Source: a virus
Strand: one strand, 5' to 3'
Length of the DNA stretch: 26,281 nucleotides
IMG/VR virus record: IMGVR_UViG_3300005253_000398
Coordinates: 1 to 26,281 of that record
Shown in pieces: positions 15,819 through 22,715 of the stretch. The translations under genes and the position numbers were made by a program. Within the stretch, counting starts at the first letter, position 1, and each line of letters starts with the position of its first letter. The notes beneath the pieces are model-generated. The model saw only the letters and a program-made list of their open reading frames with translations. It ran no database searches and had not been told where the DNA came from.

Positions 15819-16241
15819 TTATGCGGCGGCTTCCTCGGCATAGAACGCCTGGAATGATTGAAAGTTGATCGGCCATCTTGCGTCGGGATCGCGGATATTG
15901 GCAAAGCCGCCCGCCGGATCGACCCAATGGATTAACACGCCCGCCGATACGCTACGCTGCAATTGCTTGAGCGCATCGAAGACGGCGCGGCTGACGCGCT
16001 GGCATTGAAAGACGGTCTCGCCATAACTGAATATATCGAAACGCTGGCTTGTGTGCCTGACATACGATCCGCCCATGAGGATAGGCCCGCCCGATGGTTG
16101 CAACACGACGGCTTTGCGAGCCATGCTGTCGTCTTCGGCGCGGGGTAGCTCATTGCCAAAGACACGAGTTCCGACCAGCGCGGCCAGGGGTATATCCGCT
16201 TGCAAGAAGACGATCAGGCCCTCGATGATATCCGCGCTCAT
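15819..16241 (-). CDS. Tail terminator / tail completion protein
   Basis: A 140-residue protein. The N-terminus MSADIIEGLIVFLQADIPLAALVG, the central VVLQPSGGPILMGGSYVRHTSQRFDI and the later VSRAVFDALKQLQR match the architecture of lambda gpU-like terminators: helix, beta sheet, helix, closing strand. It caps the tail tube and docks it on the connector. It is coupled to the neck protein gene by an ATGA overlap at 16238-16241 and followed by the tube protein gene after 12 bases. Family assignment is by order and general sequence style. Confidence 0.7.
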   Translation of the reverse strand: MSADIIEGLIVFLQADIPLAALVGTRVFGNELPRAEDDSMARKAVVLQPSGGPILMGGSYVRHTSQRFDIFSYGETVFQCQRVSRAVFDALKQLQRSVSAGVLIHWVDPAGGFANIRDPDARWPINFQSFQAFYAEEAAA

Positions 16242-16573
16242 GCGAACGCTACCTTGATGCGCCGTGCCAGCCCCGGATATTGAACATCCGCCGCCGGCCT
16301 GAGATATGGCCTCGCCGTGATGAACAGCCCGCCGAGTTCATGGATCAGGGCATAGACGATATCGAGCGATCCCCAAAGGCCTCGCGCGCCGCCTCGAACT
16401 GCCGTGGCGTGTTCATGGATATCAATCGACCGTTCCAGTGTGCCGGTGCGATTGATCCATTCATGATTGCGCTTGGCGTGGATGACGGCGGCGGCCATGG
16501 TCGCCTCGACGCCCTCGACCTGTGCGCGCTGCATTCGGGAGATCACCTTGTCGCCTTGCCAGTCCAGGCTCAT
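16238..16573 (-). CDS. HK97 gp10-like neck / head-tail joining protein
   Basis: A 111-residue protein starting MSLDWQGDKVISRMQRAQVEG at ATG 16573, which overlaps the homing endonuclease stop by 4 nt. Family-type features are an N-terminal helix with VEATMAAAVIHAKRNH, the RTGTLERSIDIH segment near residue 50, the LDIVYALIHELGG strand-helix, and the closing ARPYLRPAADVQYPG. These are the usual landmarks of HK97gp10/gpZ-like proteins at the head-tail interface. It is separated from the head-closure candidate by an inserted endonuclease gene. Confidence 0.75.
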   Translation of the reverse strand: MSLDWQGDKVISRMQRAQVEGVEATMAAAVIHAKRNHEWINRTGTLERSIDIHEHATAVRGGARGLWGSLDIVYALIHELGGLFITARPYLRPAADVQYPGLARRIKVAFA

Positions 16574-17001
16574 GCGGCCCACCTTTCCGGACAACGGCTA
16601 GTCGCGATAAAATCACGCTCCAACTGCAATTTCTGTTCTCTCTCCGCGTCGGTGTAGCGCCCGCCTCCACGCGATATGTTCCGGGCGATAAGCATGTTTG
16701 CGCGTTTTGTTTTCATTTCTTCATTAAGATACGGGGCGATCTGTTTAAGAAGATCGACAGCTTGAGTGCCTACGAGCCGCCAAAAATAACAATCACGAAA
16801 TTTCGGATTCTTTTTTGATGCATTGTTATTCCAGCCCACCCCTCCGAAGTTCACTTCCAGCCAGACCATTATTGATTTCGATGCGTTGGCTATTATAACC
16901 GCCGGATGACGATAGCGAGAATTCTTAGACTTCGCCATTATGATTGACCCATCGGCGTCAACTAATCCCGCTAAGTACGCGACTTTCTGATCTTCGGTCA
17001 T
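16570..17001 (-). CDS. LAGLIDADG family homing endonuclease (free-standing, single motif)
   Basis: A 143-residue protein. YLAGLVDADGSI at residues 9-20 is the LAGLIDADG helix; the acidic residue in VDADG is the metal-binding catalytic position. Also typical are SIIMAK after the motif, a GGVGWNN and YFWRLVGTQAVDLLKQIAPYL segment, and a basic C-terminal helix. With one motif it should act as a homodimer that cuts a long DNA site in alleles lacking the gene. GC content is visibly lower than its neighbours (roughly mid-40s against about 60 percent), consistent with a recent arrival. No intron or intein border is visible; both flanking genes are intact and linked to it by ATGA overlaps (16998-17001 and 16570-16573). 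Confidence 0.88.
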   Translation of the reverse strand: MTEDQKVAYLAGLVDADGSIIMAKSKNSRYRHPAVIIANASKSIMVWLEVNFGGVGWNNNASKKNPKFRDCYFWRLVGTQAVDLLKQIAPYLNEEMKTKRANMLIARNISRGGGRYTDAEREQKLQLERDFIATSRCPERWAA

Positions 17002-17342
17002 GACATCACCTTGAGCAAGCCGGCTTCCTGGTGGCGGCGCTTTCGCTGGATCGTCTCGATGCGATAGCGGCCCGGCATTACGATTTGCCCCAAGCGATCC
17101 CTGATATCCGATATTTCATCGGCCTGTTGCACGTCGGCATTCTTTGAAAAGAAGGCCCGGACATCCTCGATGACCGTCAGCTTGCCGCCATCGGTGATCT
17201 CGCGGCGGACCTTGGAATAGACCCATGTCGCAATCCTGCCGATCACAGAGAAAACCGGCGTCGCCGGATGGCCATGAGCATCCGTGGCGTTCTCGGTGTT
17301 CCGCTCCAGATCAGCGCGCATTGTGAGGCGACCTCTAGTCAT
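16998..17342 (-). CDS. Head-closure (stopper) protein candidate
   Basis: A 114-residue protein placed directly after the head-tail adaptor, where siphophages usually encode the stopper. It has a basic start (MTRGRLTMRADLERN), a central segment TDGGKLTVIEDVRAFFSKN and a beta-rich end DRLGQIVMPGRYRIETIQRKR. The last part resembles the beta-barrel strand pattern of head-closure proteins. Its ATG overlaps the adaptor stop by 4 nt. An internal ATG at residue 8 is another possible start. Assignment rests mainly on gene order. Confidence 0.5.
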   Translation of the reverse strand: MTRGRLTMRADLERNTENATDAHGHPATPVFSVIGRIATWVYSKVRREITDGGKLTVIEDVRAFFSKNADVQQADEISDIRDRLGQIVMPGRYRIETIQRKRRHQEAGLLKVMS

Positions 17343-17854
17343 GCCATCAACACTCCGCGCCGAGGCGTCAGGCCGCCTATCAGGGCCTCACGCTCGGCCT
17401 TATAGTCGGCGAACGTCACCGAATAATCACCGGATTTCTCAGCCCTCAGCCCTTTATACTCGACGCCCAGTTGAACAACCAAGATCACAACCTCTTCGCG
17501 TTCCTCGGCTTTCGACGCCGGCGTGTAGGTGACTTTGACCAGCCGCTCCCAAAGCAGGCGACCGTTGGTGCCGTCGCCCAGGCGTTCCAGGGTGCGCCCG
17601 CCATCGAGCACGCGATAGTCGTCAGTCTCGATCGTCGTTTCGTCGGTGCCGAGGATCTCGACTATCGACGTTATGGTGTTGGCTTGGCGGATCAGGGATA
17701 GGTATTTGCGGTCGCCATCAAGAAAGACAATGATCGATGCCTCTGGACCGAAGCGGCGCTCAATTTCCGCGACCACTTCATCGATCATGGATTGGAGTTC
17801 GGTCCCCGTGAGGTCCGTTTCAATCCGTTCTTGAACGCGCGTCAATGTGGTCAC
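17339..17854 (-). CDS. Head-tail adaptor (connector) protein
   Basis: A 171-residue protein. The N-terminal half is helical (RVQERIETDLTGTELQSMIDEVVAEIERRFG), followed by a beta-rich part (DGDRKYLSLIRQ, TSIVEILGTDETTIE, DDYRVLDGGRTLERLG, LVKVTYTPASK). A C-terminal helix contains YKAEREALIGGLTPRRG. This helix, sheet, helix layout is typical of HK97 gp6-like adaptors that sit under the portal. It follows the small decoration-like gene by 18 bases and is ATGA-coupled to the downstream stopper candidate. Confidence 0.7.
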   Translation of the reverse strand: MTTLTRVQERIETDLTGTELQSMIDEVVAEIERRFGPEASIIVFLDGDRKYLSLIRQANTITSIVEILGTDETTIETDDYRVLDGGRTLERLGDGTNGRLLWERLVKVTYTPASKAEEREEVVILVVQLGVEYKGLRAEKSGDYSVTFADYKAEREALIGGLTPRRGVLMA

Positions 17855-17872
17855 AGCCGCCAGCCGCCCTTA

Positions 17873-18217
17873 TCAGTATTGCACGACGGCGACATCCAGG
17901 CCGTCGATATTCGATGCCAGCGTAAACTCGACCTTCCCATTCGCATTGTTGTAGACGCCCGGAGCGAACGGCCCGACGAATATATCGCCGGTCGAGCCCG
18001 TCACGGTCACGGCGCGGTCGGCGACCGCCAGCCCTTGAACAGTCTTCGGGGTGACAATCGTCACGGTGCAATCGACGGCCGAGCCCTTGATGAAGTTGAG
18101 GATCGTGGTGCCGTTGTTCGTGAAGAAATAATTGTTTGACAGCGAAAGGCTGCCGGTGCGCGAGGCTTCAACGCCGGCATCGGTTAATGTTTGAGGCGTC
18201 AGATTGACATCGGTCAT
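17873..18217 (-). CDS. Small head protein, possible capsid decoration
   Basis: A 114-residue, Asn/Thr/Val-rich beta protein: LTPQTLTDAGVEASRTG, NNYFFTNNGTTILNFIKGS, CTVTIVTPKTVQGLAVADRAV, GPFAPGVYNNANGKVEF. The pattern of strand, NGTTIL, TVTIVTP, GLAVADR, GPF, YN..GKV occurs in many small siphophage proteins encoded after the major capsid gene, often thought to decorate or stabilise the capsid. No catalytic motif. It sits between the Lys/Pro-tailed small gene and the adaptor. Confidence 0.6.
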   Translation of the reverse strand: MTDVNLTPQTLTDAGVEASRTGSLSLSNNYFFTNNGTTILNFIKGSAVDCTVTIVTPKTVQGLAVADRAVTVTGSTGDIFVGPFAPGVYNNANGKVEFTLASNIDGLDVAVVQY

Positions 18218-18255
18218 AGCGATAGGCTCCTAATATTTGGGCGATCTTGCGGGGA

Positions 18256-18552
18256 TCAGGATTCCTTGTCGGCGTCGGACAAAGGGGTGATCGTCAGCCC
18301 GCCTTTGTTCTCGGCGGGCTTCTTGGCTTTGTCAGTCGCCGGCGTCTTGGCCTTCTTGTCAGCGGGCTTCTTGGCTGGCTTCGGATCCTTGGTGAACTTG
18401 CGGCCATCGACAATGCCGAACCGCTTGACGGCGCTCTCGGGGATCTCGGTGCCGGGCGTGGCGTAGAGAAAGGCGGCGTCCGGGCTGCCCGCGCGTACCA
18501 GTTTGGTTTGCGCTGCGTTGGTGTACATCCGCTCTTTGGCGATCATGTTCAT
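18256..18552 (-). CDS. Small hypothetical head-module protein with Lys/Pro/Ala tail
   Basis: A 98-residue protein. The N-terminal half (MYTNAAQTKLVRAGSPDAAFLY then GTEIPESAVKRFGIVDGRKF) resembles a short conserved phage module found near capsid genes. The second half is a low-complexity basic linker (PKPAKKPADKKAKTPATDK) ending in a short hydrophobic and acidic tail. The start overlaps the previous stop by 4 nt (18549-18552). It could be a capsid-associated or DNA-contacting peptide, but no function is known to me. Confidence 0.55.
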   Translation of the reverse strand: MNMIAKERMYTNAAQTKLVRAGSPDAAFLYATPGTEIPESAVKRFGIVDGRKFTKDPKPAKKPADKKAKTPATDKAKKPAENKGGLTITPLSDADKES

Positions 18553-18872
18553 GATCCTGTCTCCTTGTCGCCCGCGTCAGGCGTGAGAGGGTCGACCGTA
18601 TCCTTGCCGTTGCCTGGGCCGTCAGGGCGCTCAAGGCTGGCCTGGAATTCGGCGGCCCCCTGCCACTTCAAGAGCTTGATGCGCGCCTCATTGAGTTCCT
18701 GCTCCATCTTGCCGACCAGGATTTTAAAGGCGCGGGCATTTGCCGTGGCAGTCTCAAGCGGCGTGGCGAGTTGCGGGGCGGCTTCCGGCTGGGCCTCGGG
18801 CTGCGCCGCCCCGGTCGGTGGTGCCGCCGGGACTGGCTCGGGACGGCTACTCTGACGCTTACGGCCCGCCAT
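18549..18872 (-). CDS. Small hypothetical head-module protein
   Basis: A 107-residue protein starting MAGRKRQSSRPEPVP at ATG 18872, which overlaps the stop of the fibre-like gene by one base (TAATG). The first 45 residues are a basic then Pro/Ala/Gln-rich linker. Residues about 45-80 form a helix or coiled coil (ARAFKILVGKMEQELNEARIKLLKWQGAAEF), followed by an acidic disordered tail. The coiled coil suggests an oligomer or assembly partner. No family recognised. Confidence 0.5.
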   Translation of the reverse strand: MAGRKRQSSRPEPVPAAPPTGAAQPEAQPEAAPQLATPLETATANARAFKILVGKMEQELNEARIKLLKWQGAAEFQASLERPDGPGNGKDTVDPLTPDAGDKETGS

Positions 18873-20614
18873 TAGCGCACCCTCCAAAGCGCGTGCATCG
18901 CGCCATCGGACATCACCTTATCGATCTCGCAATAGATCTCATCGCCAACCTTCATATCCCCGATTTCCTCGACGGGGATTTGGATGCCGGCGGTCTGTGC
19001 GGTGTAATGCCAGGCCGCCCCGTATTTGAAGTAGAGGCGGCCATTCGCGCTATCGATTGCCATCATACCATTAGGCGGTGCGGTGACCACGAAAGAGCCA
19101 TCACCGACCGCGCCGGCAACAACGCTGGTCGCCAAGCCGCCGATGCTTGAGTCGAGCGCATGTTCGGCGACGATGTAGGCTGCATCCGTGGTGCCGCTGG
19201 TCGTGGCGGCCAAGGTCAGATCGCCATCGGCGGCGGTCGAGCCTTCAAGGGGCTGGTCGGTCATGTTCATGTTGCCGGCCATGGCCGTGATCGTCTTGTT
19301 GGTAAGCGCCTCGCTTCCGGCGAGCGTGGCGAGCGTGCCCGTGATCGGCAGGGTAACGTCGGTTGTATTCGTAATCGTCAGCGTGAGACCGAACGCCCCG
19401 GACATCGTGAAGTCGCCGGTCAGCGTGATCTTCTTGTTCGCATCCGACACATCGAATTCGAGCGTCCGATCCGCGCCAAGCGCCTCGGTCGAGGCGAACA
19501 GAAGATCATTGCCGGCGGTCGAGCGGACACTGAGCGCCGTCAATTCGATGGCGGTGCCGCCGGTGATCGTCGGAGCGGTCAGTGACTTGTTGGTGAGGAT
19601 CTGCGTCGTGTCCAGATAGGCCACCGAGTCAGCGCCGCCGGGATCGGCGAATGTGATGGTTCGGGGCGCGCCGGGGTTGCTCACGGTGAACGTCGTCAGG
19701 TTGGCGGTCCCGACTTCATATGAGACGGTGCTGATATGGAATAAATCCTGCGCGCTGAGTTTCCAGGCATTGACATCGGCCCCATCGACGGCGTTGCGAC
19801 CGACGAAATCAACGTCGTTGGCGAGGCGTGCCAGGAACACGGCATCCGAGCGTAGGAATGTGGACGCCGAGCCCTCTGCCGCCGCCGCCGCCAGTGAATA
19901 GGTTGCGTCAGGGGTAGCCGCCGTCAGGCCGTGCGTGTGATCGGCGCGCGCCACCGAGGCGCTTGATCCCTCGGCCCCGGTTGCGTCAGGGACAATCGTA
20001 ACCGGCGTGACGCCAAACGAGAAATTGACCTTCGCGCCGGGGATCGATGAGTCCTCGAACTTGTCGGCGGCGGTCGCGGCGTTGAAGAAATCCGAGGCCA
20101 TGACGGCCCGGCCCGTGGCGTCCGCTGAAAGCGCGCCGGCCCCGAACTTGTCGGCGTCGTCGACAGCGCCATCACCGAGGATCGTGGCATCGACAAAATC
20201 GGTTGCGAACTTCCCCCGGCCCGTCGCGTCGGCGGTGAAGATACCAGCCCCAAGAGCGGCGAGGACAATGGGGCTGCCCTTGGTGGCGTCGGAATGGTCA
20301 TGCTCGCCGATCTTGTGGACGTGATCCGCCGGGGAGAAACCAGCATCGACGCCGATCACGTTTGCCGTGCCGGTGCCGTTTGCCGCCATGTCGCCAACCA
20401 GGCCCGGACTTGAGCCGGCCCCGAGCAGCGTCCATGTCGGCGATGATTGAGTGTTGGTGTTCTGATAGAGCGTCGTATTGGTGAAATCGATCAGAAGGTC
20501 GCCCGCTTCGGCGATGTTGGCGAGGGTGCCGGCCCCGCCATCAGACGGTGCGCCGGCATTCCTCCAAGTACGACGAAGCGAGAGTTCGATAACCGTGCCT
20601 TCGATACCGGACAT
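18872..20614 (-). CDS. Fibre-like structural protein inside the head module (head fibre candidate)
   Basis: A 580-residue protein encoded between the major capsid protein and the head-tail connector genes. It has the hallmarks of phage fibres: His-rich metal-site-type motifs (DHVHKIGEHDHSD near residue 97 and RADHTHG near 222), repeated LTNK elements (TQILTNKSLTAPTITGG and SEALTNKTITA), and Gly/Ala/Thr/Asp-rich beta sequence throughout. The N-terminus starts MSGIEGTVIELSLRRTWRNAG. The C-terminus (residues about 520-580) reads NGMMAIDSANGRLYFKYGAAWHYTAQ, a typical fibre end domain. The location suggests a fibre attached to the capsid or neck, not the tail, but fibre genes do move. Export signal absent. 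Confidence 0.65.
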   Translation of the reverse strand: MSGIEGTVIELSLRRTWRNAGAPSDGGAGTLANIAEAGDLLIDFTNTTLYQNTNTQSSPTWTLLGAGSSPGLVGDMAANGTGTANVIGVDAGFSPADHVHKIGEHDHSDATKGSPIVLAALGAGIFTADATGRGKFATDFVDATILGDGAVDDADKFGAGALSADATGRAVMASDFFNAATAADKFEDSSIPGAKVNFSFGVTPVTIVPDATGAEGSSASVARADHTHGLTAATPDATYSLAAAAAEGSASTFLRSDAVFLARLANDVDFVGRNAVDGADVNAWKLSAQDLFHISTVSYEVGTANLTTFTVSNPGAPRTITFADPGGADSVAYLDTTQILTNKSLTAPTITGGTAIELTALSVRSTAGNDLLFASTEALGADRTLEFDVSDANKKITLTGDFTMSGAFGLTLTITNTTDVTLPITGTLATLAGSEALTNKTITAMAGNMNMTDQPLEGSTAADGDLTLAATTSGTTDAAYIVAEHALDSSIGGLATSVVAGAVGDGSFVVTAPPNGMMAIDSANGRLYFKYGAAWHYTAQTAGIQIPVEEIGDMKVGDEIYCEIDKVMSDGAMHALWRVR

Positions 20615-20667
20615 GGTAATTCTCCTGTGTGTGACGCGGAGCTAATATCCAGCGTCAGGTGGTCAAA

Positions 20668-21933
20668 TCAGATACCCGTAACTGTGCAGAATGCGGTCGG
20701 GCGGAACACCACGAAGGCGGCGCGAAGAGAGGCGCGCATATGCTGTTTGCCAGTGGTGAAATCGGAGGCGTCCAGGCCGATCTTGACCTCGACACCCCGG
20801 CGCTCGAACAACATGCAGAAGTTCGCATAGTCGCCGACGAGCGCGGTGTTCTCAGTCTCGGCGTCGGTCTGGACAATGGGAAGGCCCCAAATGCGTTCCG
20901 GGCCGGAGTCCGAAGGCGAGCCCCAAATGTAGACGCCATCGGCGGTGCGGAGCAGTCGGATCGCCTGCCAGTCATTCGGGTGAAAGATCACCGCATTCGG
21001 CATGGCGCGTCCGGTGACGCGAACCAGAGTCATGGCCTTATAGATCGCGTCCGGTGTCGGGTCGGAGCCCTTGGCCTGGGTCTGGATGCTGCCGGTGTTG
21101 AGGATGCCGCGAAGATTGGGGGCGTTGCCATCGCCGGTCAGAAGCTGGCCGTCGAGGCGTTGGCGACAACTGAAACGTAGCCGCTGATTGAGATAGGCTT
21201 CCACCATCGCAACATCTTCAAGCTGTTCGTCAGTCACCGGGATCGAGGTGCCGATCGAGCGGACAGTCGATGATTGCTCGGTGAGTGCCAGGGTGTCTTC
21301 GGCATAAGCCGCCCCCTCGGCCCTTTCGGCGGCTATATGGGTGCGCGTGGTCTCTTCCATGTAGACGATCGCCGCCATGCCGGTTTGGCCCGCCGGGATG
21401 AGATCGGTTACCTGGATGGGTCGAGTGCGGCCCTCGATCAGAAGGCCGGTGCGCGTCGATTCGGGAGCCCAGCCAGCGGATGTCTCGAACAGCGTCTTGA
21501 GGCCATAGTCAGGAAGCTCGATGGGCGATGACTTGTTGCCGGCGAGCCATTCCTTGAAGGTATCATGTTCGATGACTTGCTGGCCGAAGCTCTTGATCTG
21601 CTCGGGCTGCGCGCTCTTGCCGCCCTCCGACGTGCCGGGGTGCGGGACGGTGCGATTCGCCTTGATGCGTTCGAGGTGAGACTGATGGGCGGCGTCGCCG
21701 GCTTCCAGCGTCTCGATATCCTTGGCGATCTCGGTAAGCTCATCGTTCATGCCCCGGACCTTTTCGGCCACGGCGACCGAGTTGCCTTTCACGTCCTTGC
21801 CGAGACATTCAACCTTGGTGAAATCGAGATTGCCGTCTTCGGTTTTGGCTTCCTCGAATATCTTGGCAAGCGCTTCCTCGCTAGTGGTGCGAAGCTCACG
21901 AAGCTCTTTCAGTGTTCCATTAAATTTGGGCAT
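20668..21933 (-). CDS. Major capsid protein, HK97 fold
   Basis: A 421-residue protein starting MPKFNGTLKELRELR at ATG 21933, with GGAGG 6 bases upstream; longer frames start without a ribosome-binding site. Residues 1-95 form a helical delta-domain scaffold (EEALAKIFEEAK, MNDELTEIAKDIETLEAG) expected to be removed by the prohead protease. The mature part carries HK97-type landmarks: TGLLIEGRTRPIQVTDLIP, VRSIGTSIPVTDEQLEDV, RLDGQLLTGDGNAPNLRGIL and the closing VVFRPTAFCTVTGI. The upstream gene order portal, protease, capsid is standard except for a gene-free kilobase between protease and capsid. A promoter candidate sits 90 bases before the start (22023-22051). Confidence 0.93.
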   Translation of the reverse strand: MPKFNGTLKELRELRTTSEEALAKIFEEAKTEDGNLDFTKVECLGKDVKGNSVAVAEKVRGMNDELTEIAKDIETLEAGDAAHQSHLERIKANRTVPHPGTSEGGKSAQPEQIKSFGQQVIEHDTFKEWLAGNKSSPIELPDYGLKTLFETSAGWAPESTRTGLLIEGRTRPIQVTDLIPAGQTGMAAIVYMEETTRTHIAAERAEGAAYAEDTLALTEQSSTVRSIGTSIPVTDEQLEDVAMVEAYLNQRLRFSCRQRLDGQLLTGDGNAPNLRGILNTGSIQTQAKGSDPTPDAIYKAMTLVRVTGRAMPNAVIFHPNDWQAIRLLRTADGVYIWGSPSDSGPERIWGLPIVQTDAETENTALVGDYANFCMLFERRGVEVKIGLDASDFTTGKQHMRASLRAAFVVFRPTAFCTVTGI

Positions 21934-22022
21934 AGCACGCCTCCGGTCTGTGATCGCGTTCGCCAGCGCCAGCGCTTGCATCTGATGAATGTCCCATCCA
22001 GATGAGACGTGAATAATCAGCG

Positions 22023-22051
22023 GTAATACAGATCGGGGATTAGGTTGTCAA
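22023..22051 (-). promoter_or_regulatory. Promoter candidate directly upstream of the capsid gene (P2)
   Basis: On the minus strand TTGACA (22051-22046) is followed after exactly 17 bases by TATTAC (22028-22023), a perfect -35 and a four-of-six -10. Transcription would begin near 22016 and reach the capsid start at 21933 with a leader of about 80 bases. The element lies just after the last hairpin of the structured RNA region, so it looks like a separate promoter for capsid-gene transcription and not part of the RNA. Confidence 0.55.
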
Positions 22052-22054
22052 GAA

Positions 22055-22390
22055 AGTTGGCGACGACCCACTCTGGCTAGCCTTGTGGATCGTCGCCTGA
22101 GGCATTTTTAGCGGACCTTTTCAGCACTCCGCCCCGGAGCCTTAACCCGCTTGACGCCCACCCGTAGGCCCGAGCGTGCTCGGCGTAATTCAAGCGGCGG
22201 CCCCCGGTCTACATCCTTTCGGGTAGCAGCGCCCCTCTCCGAAAAAAGGGAACGGTTCTATCCAAGGGGCCGCCTGGCGCGTCTCAACGTGGCGGCCCTC
22301 GTTTTGCTCCCTTGCGGGTGGCAGCGGCGCTCTCTTCAAGAGAACGCCGACAGACACGGAGAGCCGCCGTTGGGGGGTTGTCCAGTACCC
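22055..22390 (-). ncRNA. Putative structured noncoding RNA or capsid leader with tandem GNRA-hairpin domains
   Basis: Read on the minus strand this segment can form a chain of GC-rich stems. Domain A (22368-22291) closes by GGCGGC with GCCGCC plus CTC with GAG. It contains an 11-bp hairpin (22349-22325) and a CCC-GCAA-GGG hairpin (22318-22309). Domain B (22274-22196) closes by a perfect 9-bp stem (GGCGGCCCC with GGGGCCGCC) and contains a CTAC/GTAG hairpin with a GAAA loop (22226-22209). The 3' halves of A and B match at 27 of 35 positions with a 95-base period. Downstream are a stem CTCCG/CGGAG inside AGCGG/CCGCT (22151-22110) and an 8-bp stem GGCGACGA/TCGTCGCC (22097-22059). A promoter lies just upstream and a second one just downstream. 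No open frame here looks coding. I do not recognise the RNA class. Confidence 0.5.
22059..22097. terminator. Strong hairpin at the 3' end of the structured RNA region
   Basis: An 8-bp perfect stem (ggcgacga at 22059-22066, tcgtcgcc at 22090-22097) with a loop containing the palindrome GGCTAGCC. On the minus strand it is followed by aactttctt, a poor U-tract. On the plus strand a run of five T follows seven bases later. It may end or protect the upstream RNA, but it is not a textbook intrinsic terminator in either direction. Confidence 0.35.
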
Positions 22391-22396
22391 GAATTA

Positions 22397-22424
22397 AATG
22401 TACCACGATTTCATTTAGTGTCAA
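22397..22424 (-). promoter_or_regulatory. Promoter candidate for the structured RNA (P1)
   Basis: On the minus strand TTGACA (22424-22419) is followed after 16 bases by TACATT (22402-22397). The expected start is close to 22390, immediately before the first stem of the structured RNA. A GGGTAC motif sits at the expected start (22389-22384), the same motif that is repeated upstream at 22725-22958. A weaker pair, TTGACG (22482-22477) and GATAAC (22458-22453) with an 18-base spacer, lies further upstream. Confidence 0.5.
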
Positions 22425-22649
22425 CAGTTAATTAGGCACTGTCTCAGTTTGAGTTATCTTGCTTGTATATGCTTAGCGTCAAGTAATATTTTCATTTACT
22501 TTGGCGCTCGATCTCAGGTCGGCCCCAGGTACGCTAGGCCAAGTCGACCGGCTGTCTGTCCCTCGCTCGCGCCCAAGCCTTGAATTCCAAATCATCATAC
22601 CATCATACCTATTCAAGATTCAATATTGATAAATTCCATTCCGCTTATC

Positions 22650-22666
22650 TGTGGATATGTGGATAA
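22650..22666 (-). promoter_or_regulatory. Two overlapping DnaA-box-like sites
   Basis: The plus strand reads TGTGGATATGTGGATAA. On the minus strand 22666-22658 is TTATCCACA, a perfect DnaA box. 22658-22650 is ATATCCACA, one base off the consensus and sharing one base with the first. Their position in an AT-rich gene-free segment with direct repeats is origin-like. Chance occurrence of one box is possible; two in the same orientation 8 bases apart are less likely by chance. Confidence 0.5.
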
Positions 22667-22715
22667 CTGGGGGTAAGGGGGAATCTTAATTCTCTTTTAT
22701 AGGTAAGGTAAGGGG

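Noticed and set aside
22055-22390. Group I or group II intron
   Set aside because: Both flanking genes are intact, no catalytic core motifs such as a group II domain V were visible, and the region is too short for a typical intron with its own open frame.
22151-22435. 94-residue plus-strand frame over the structured region
   Set aside because: Arg/Pro/Gly-rich, no ribosome-binding site, and lies exactly over the strong stem-loops, which explains its composition.
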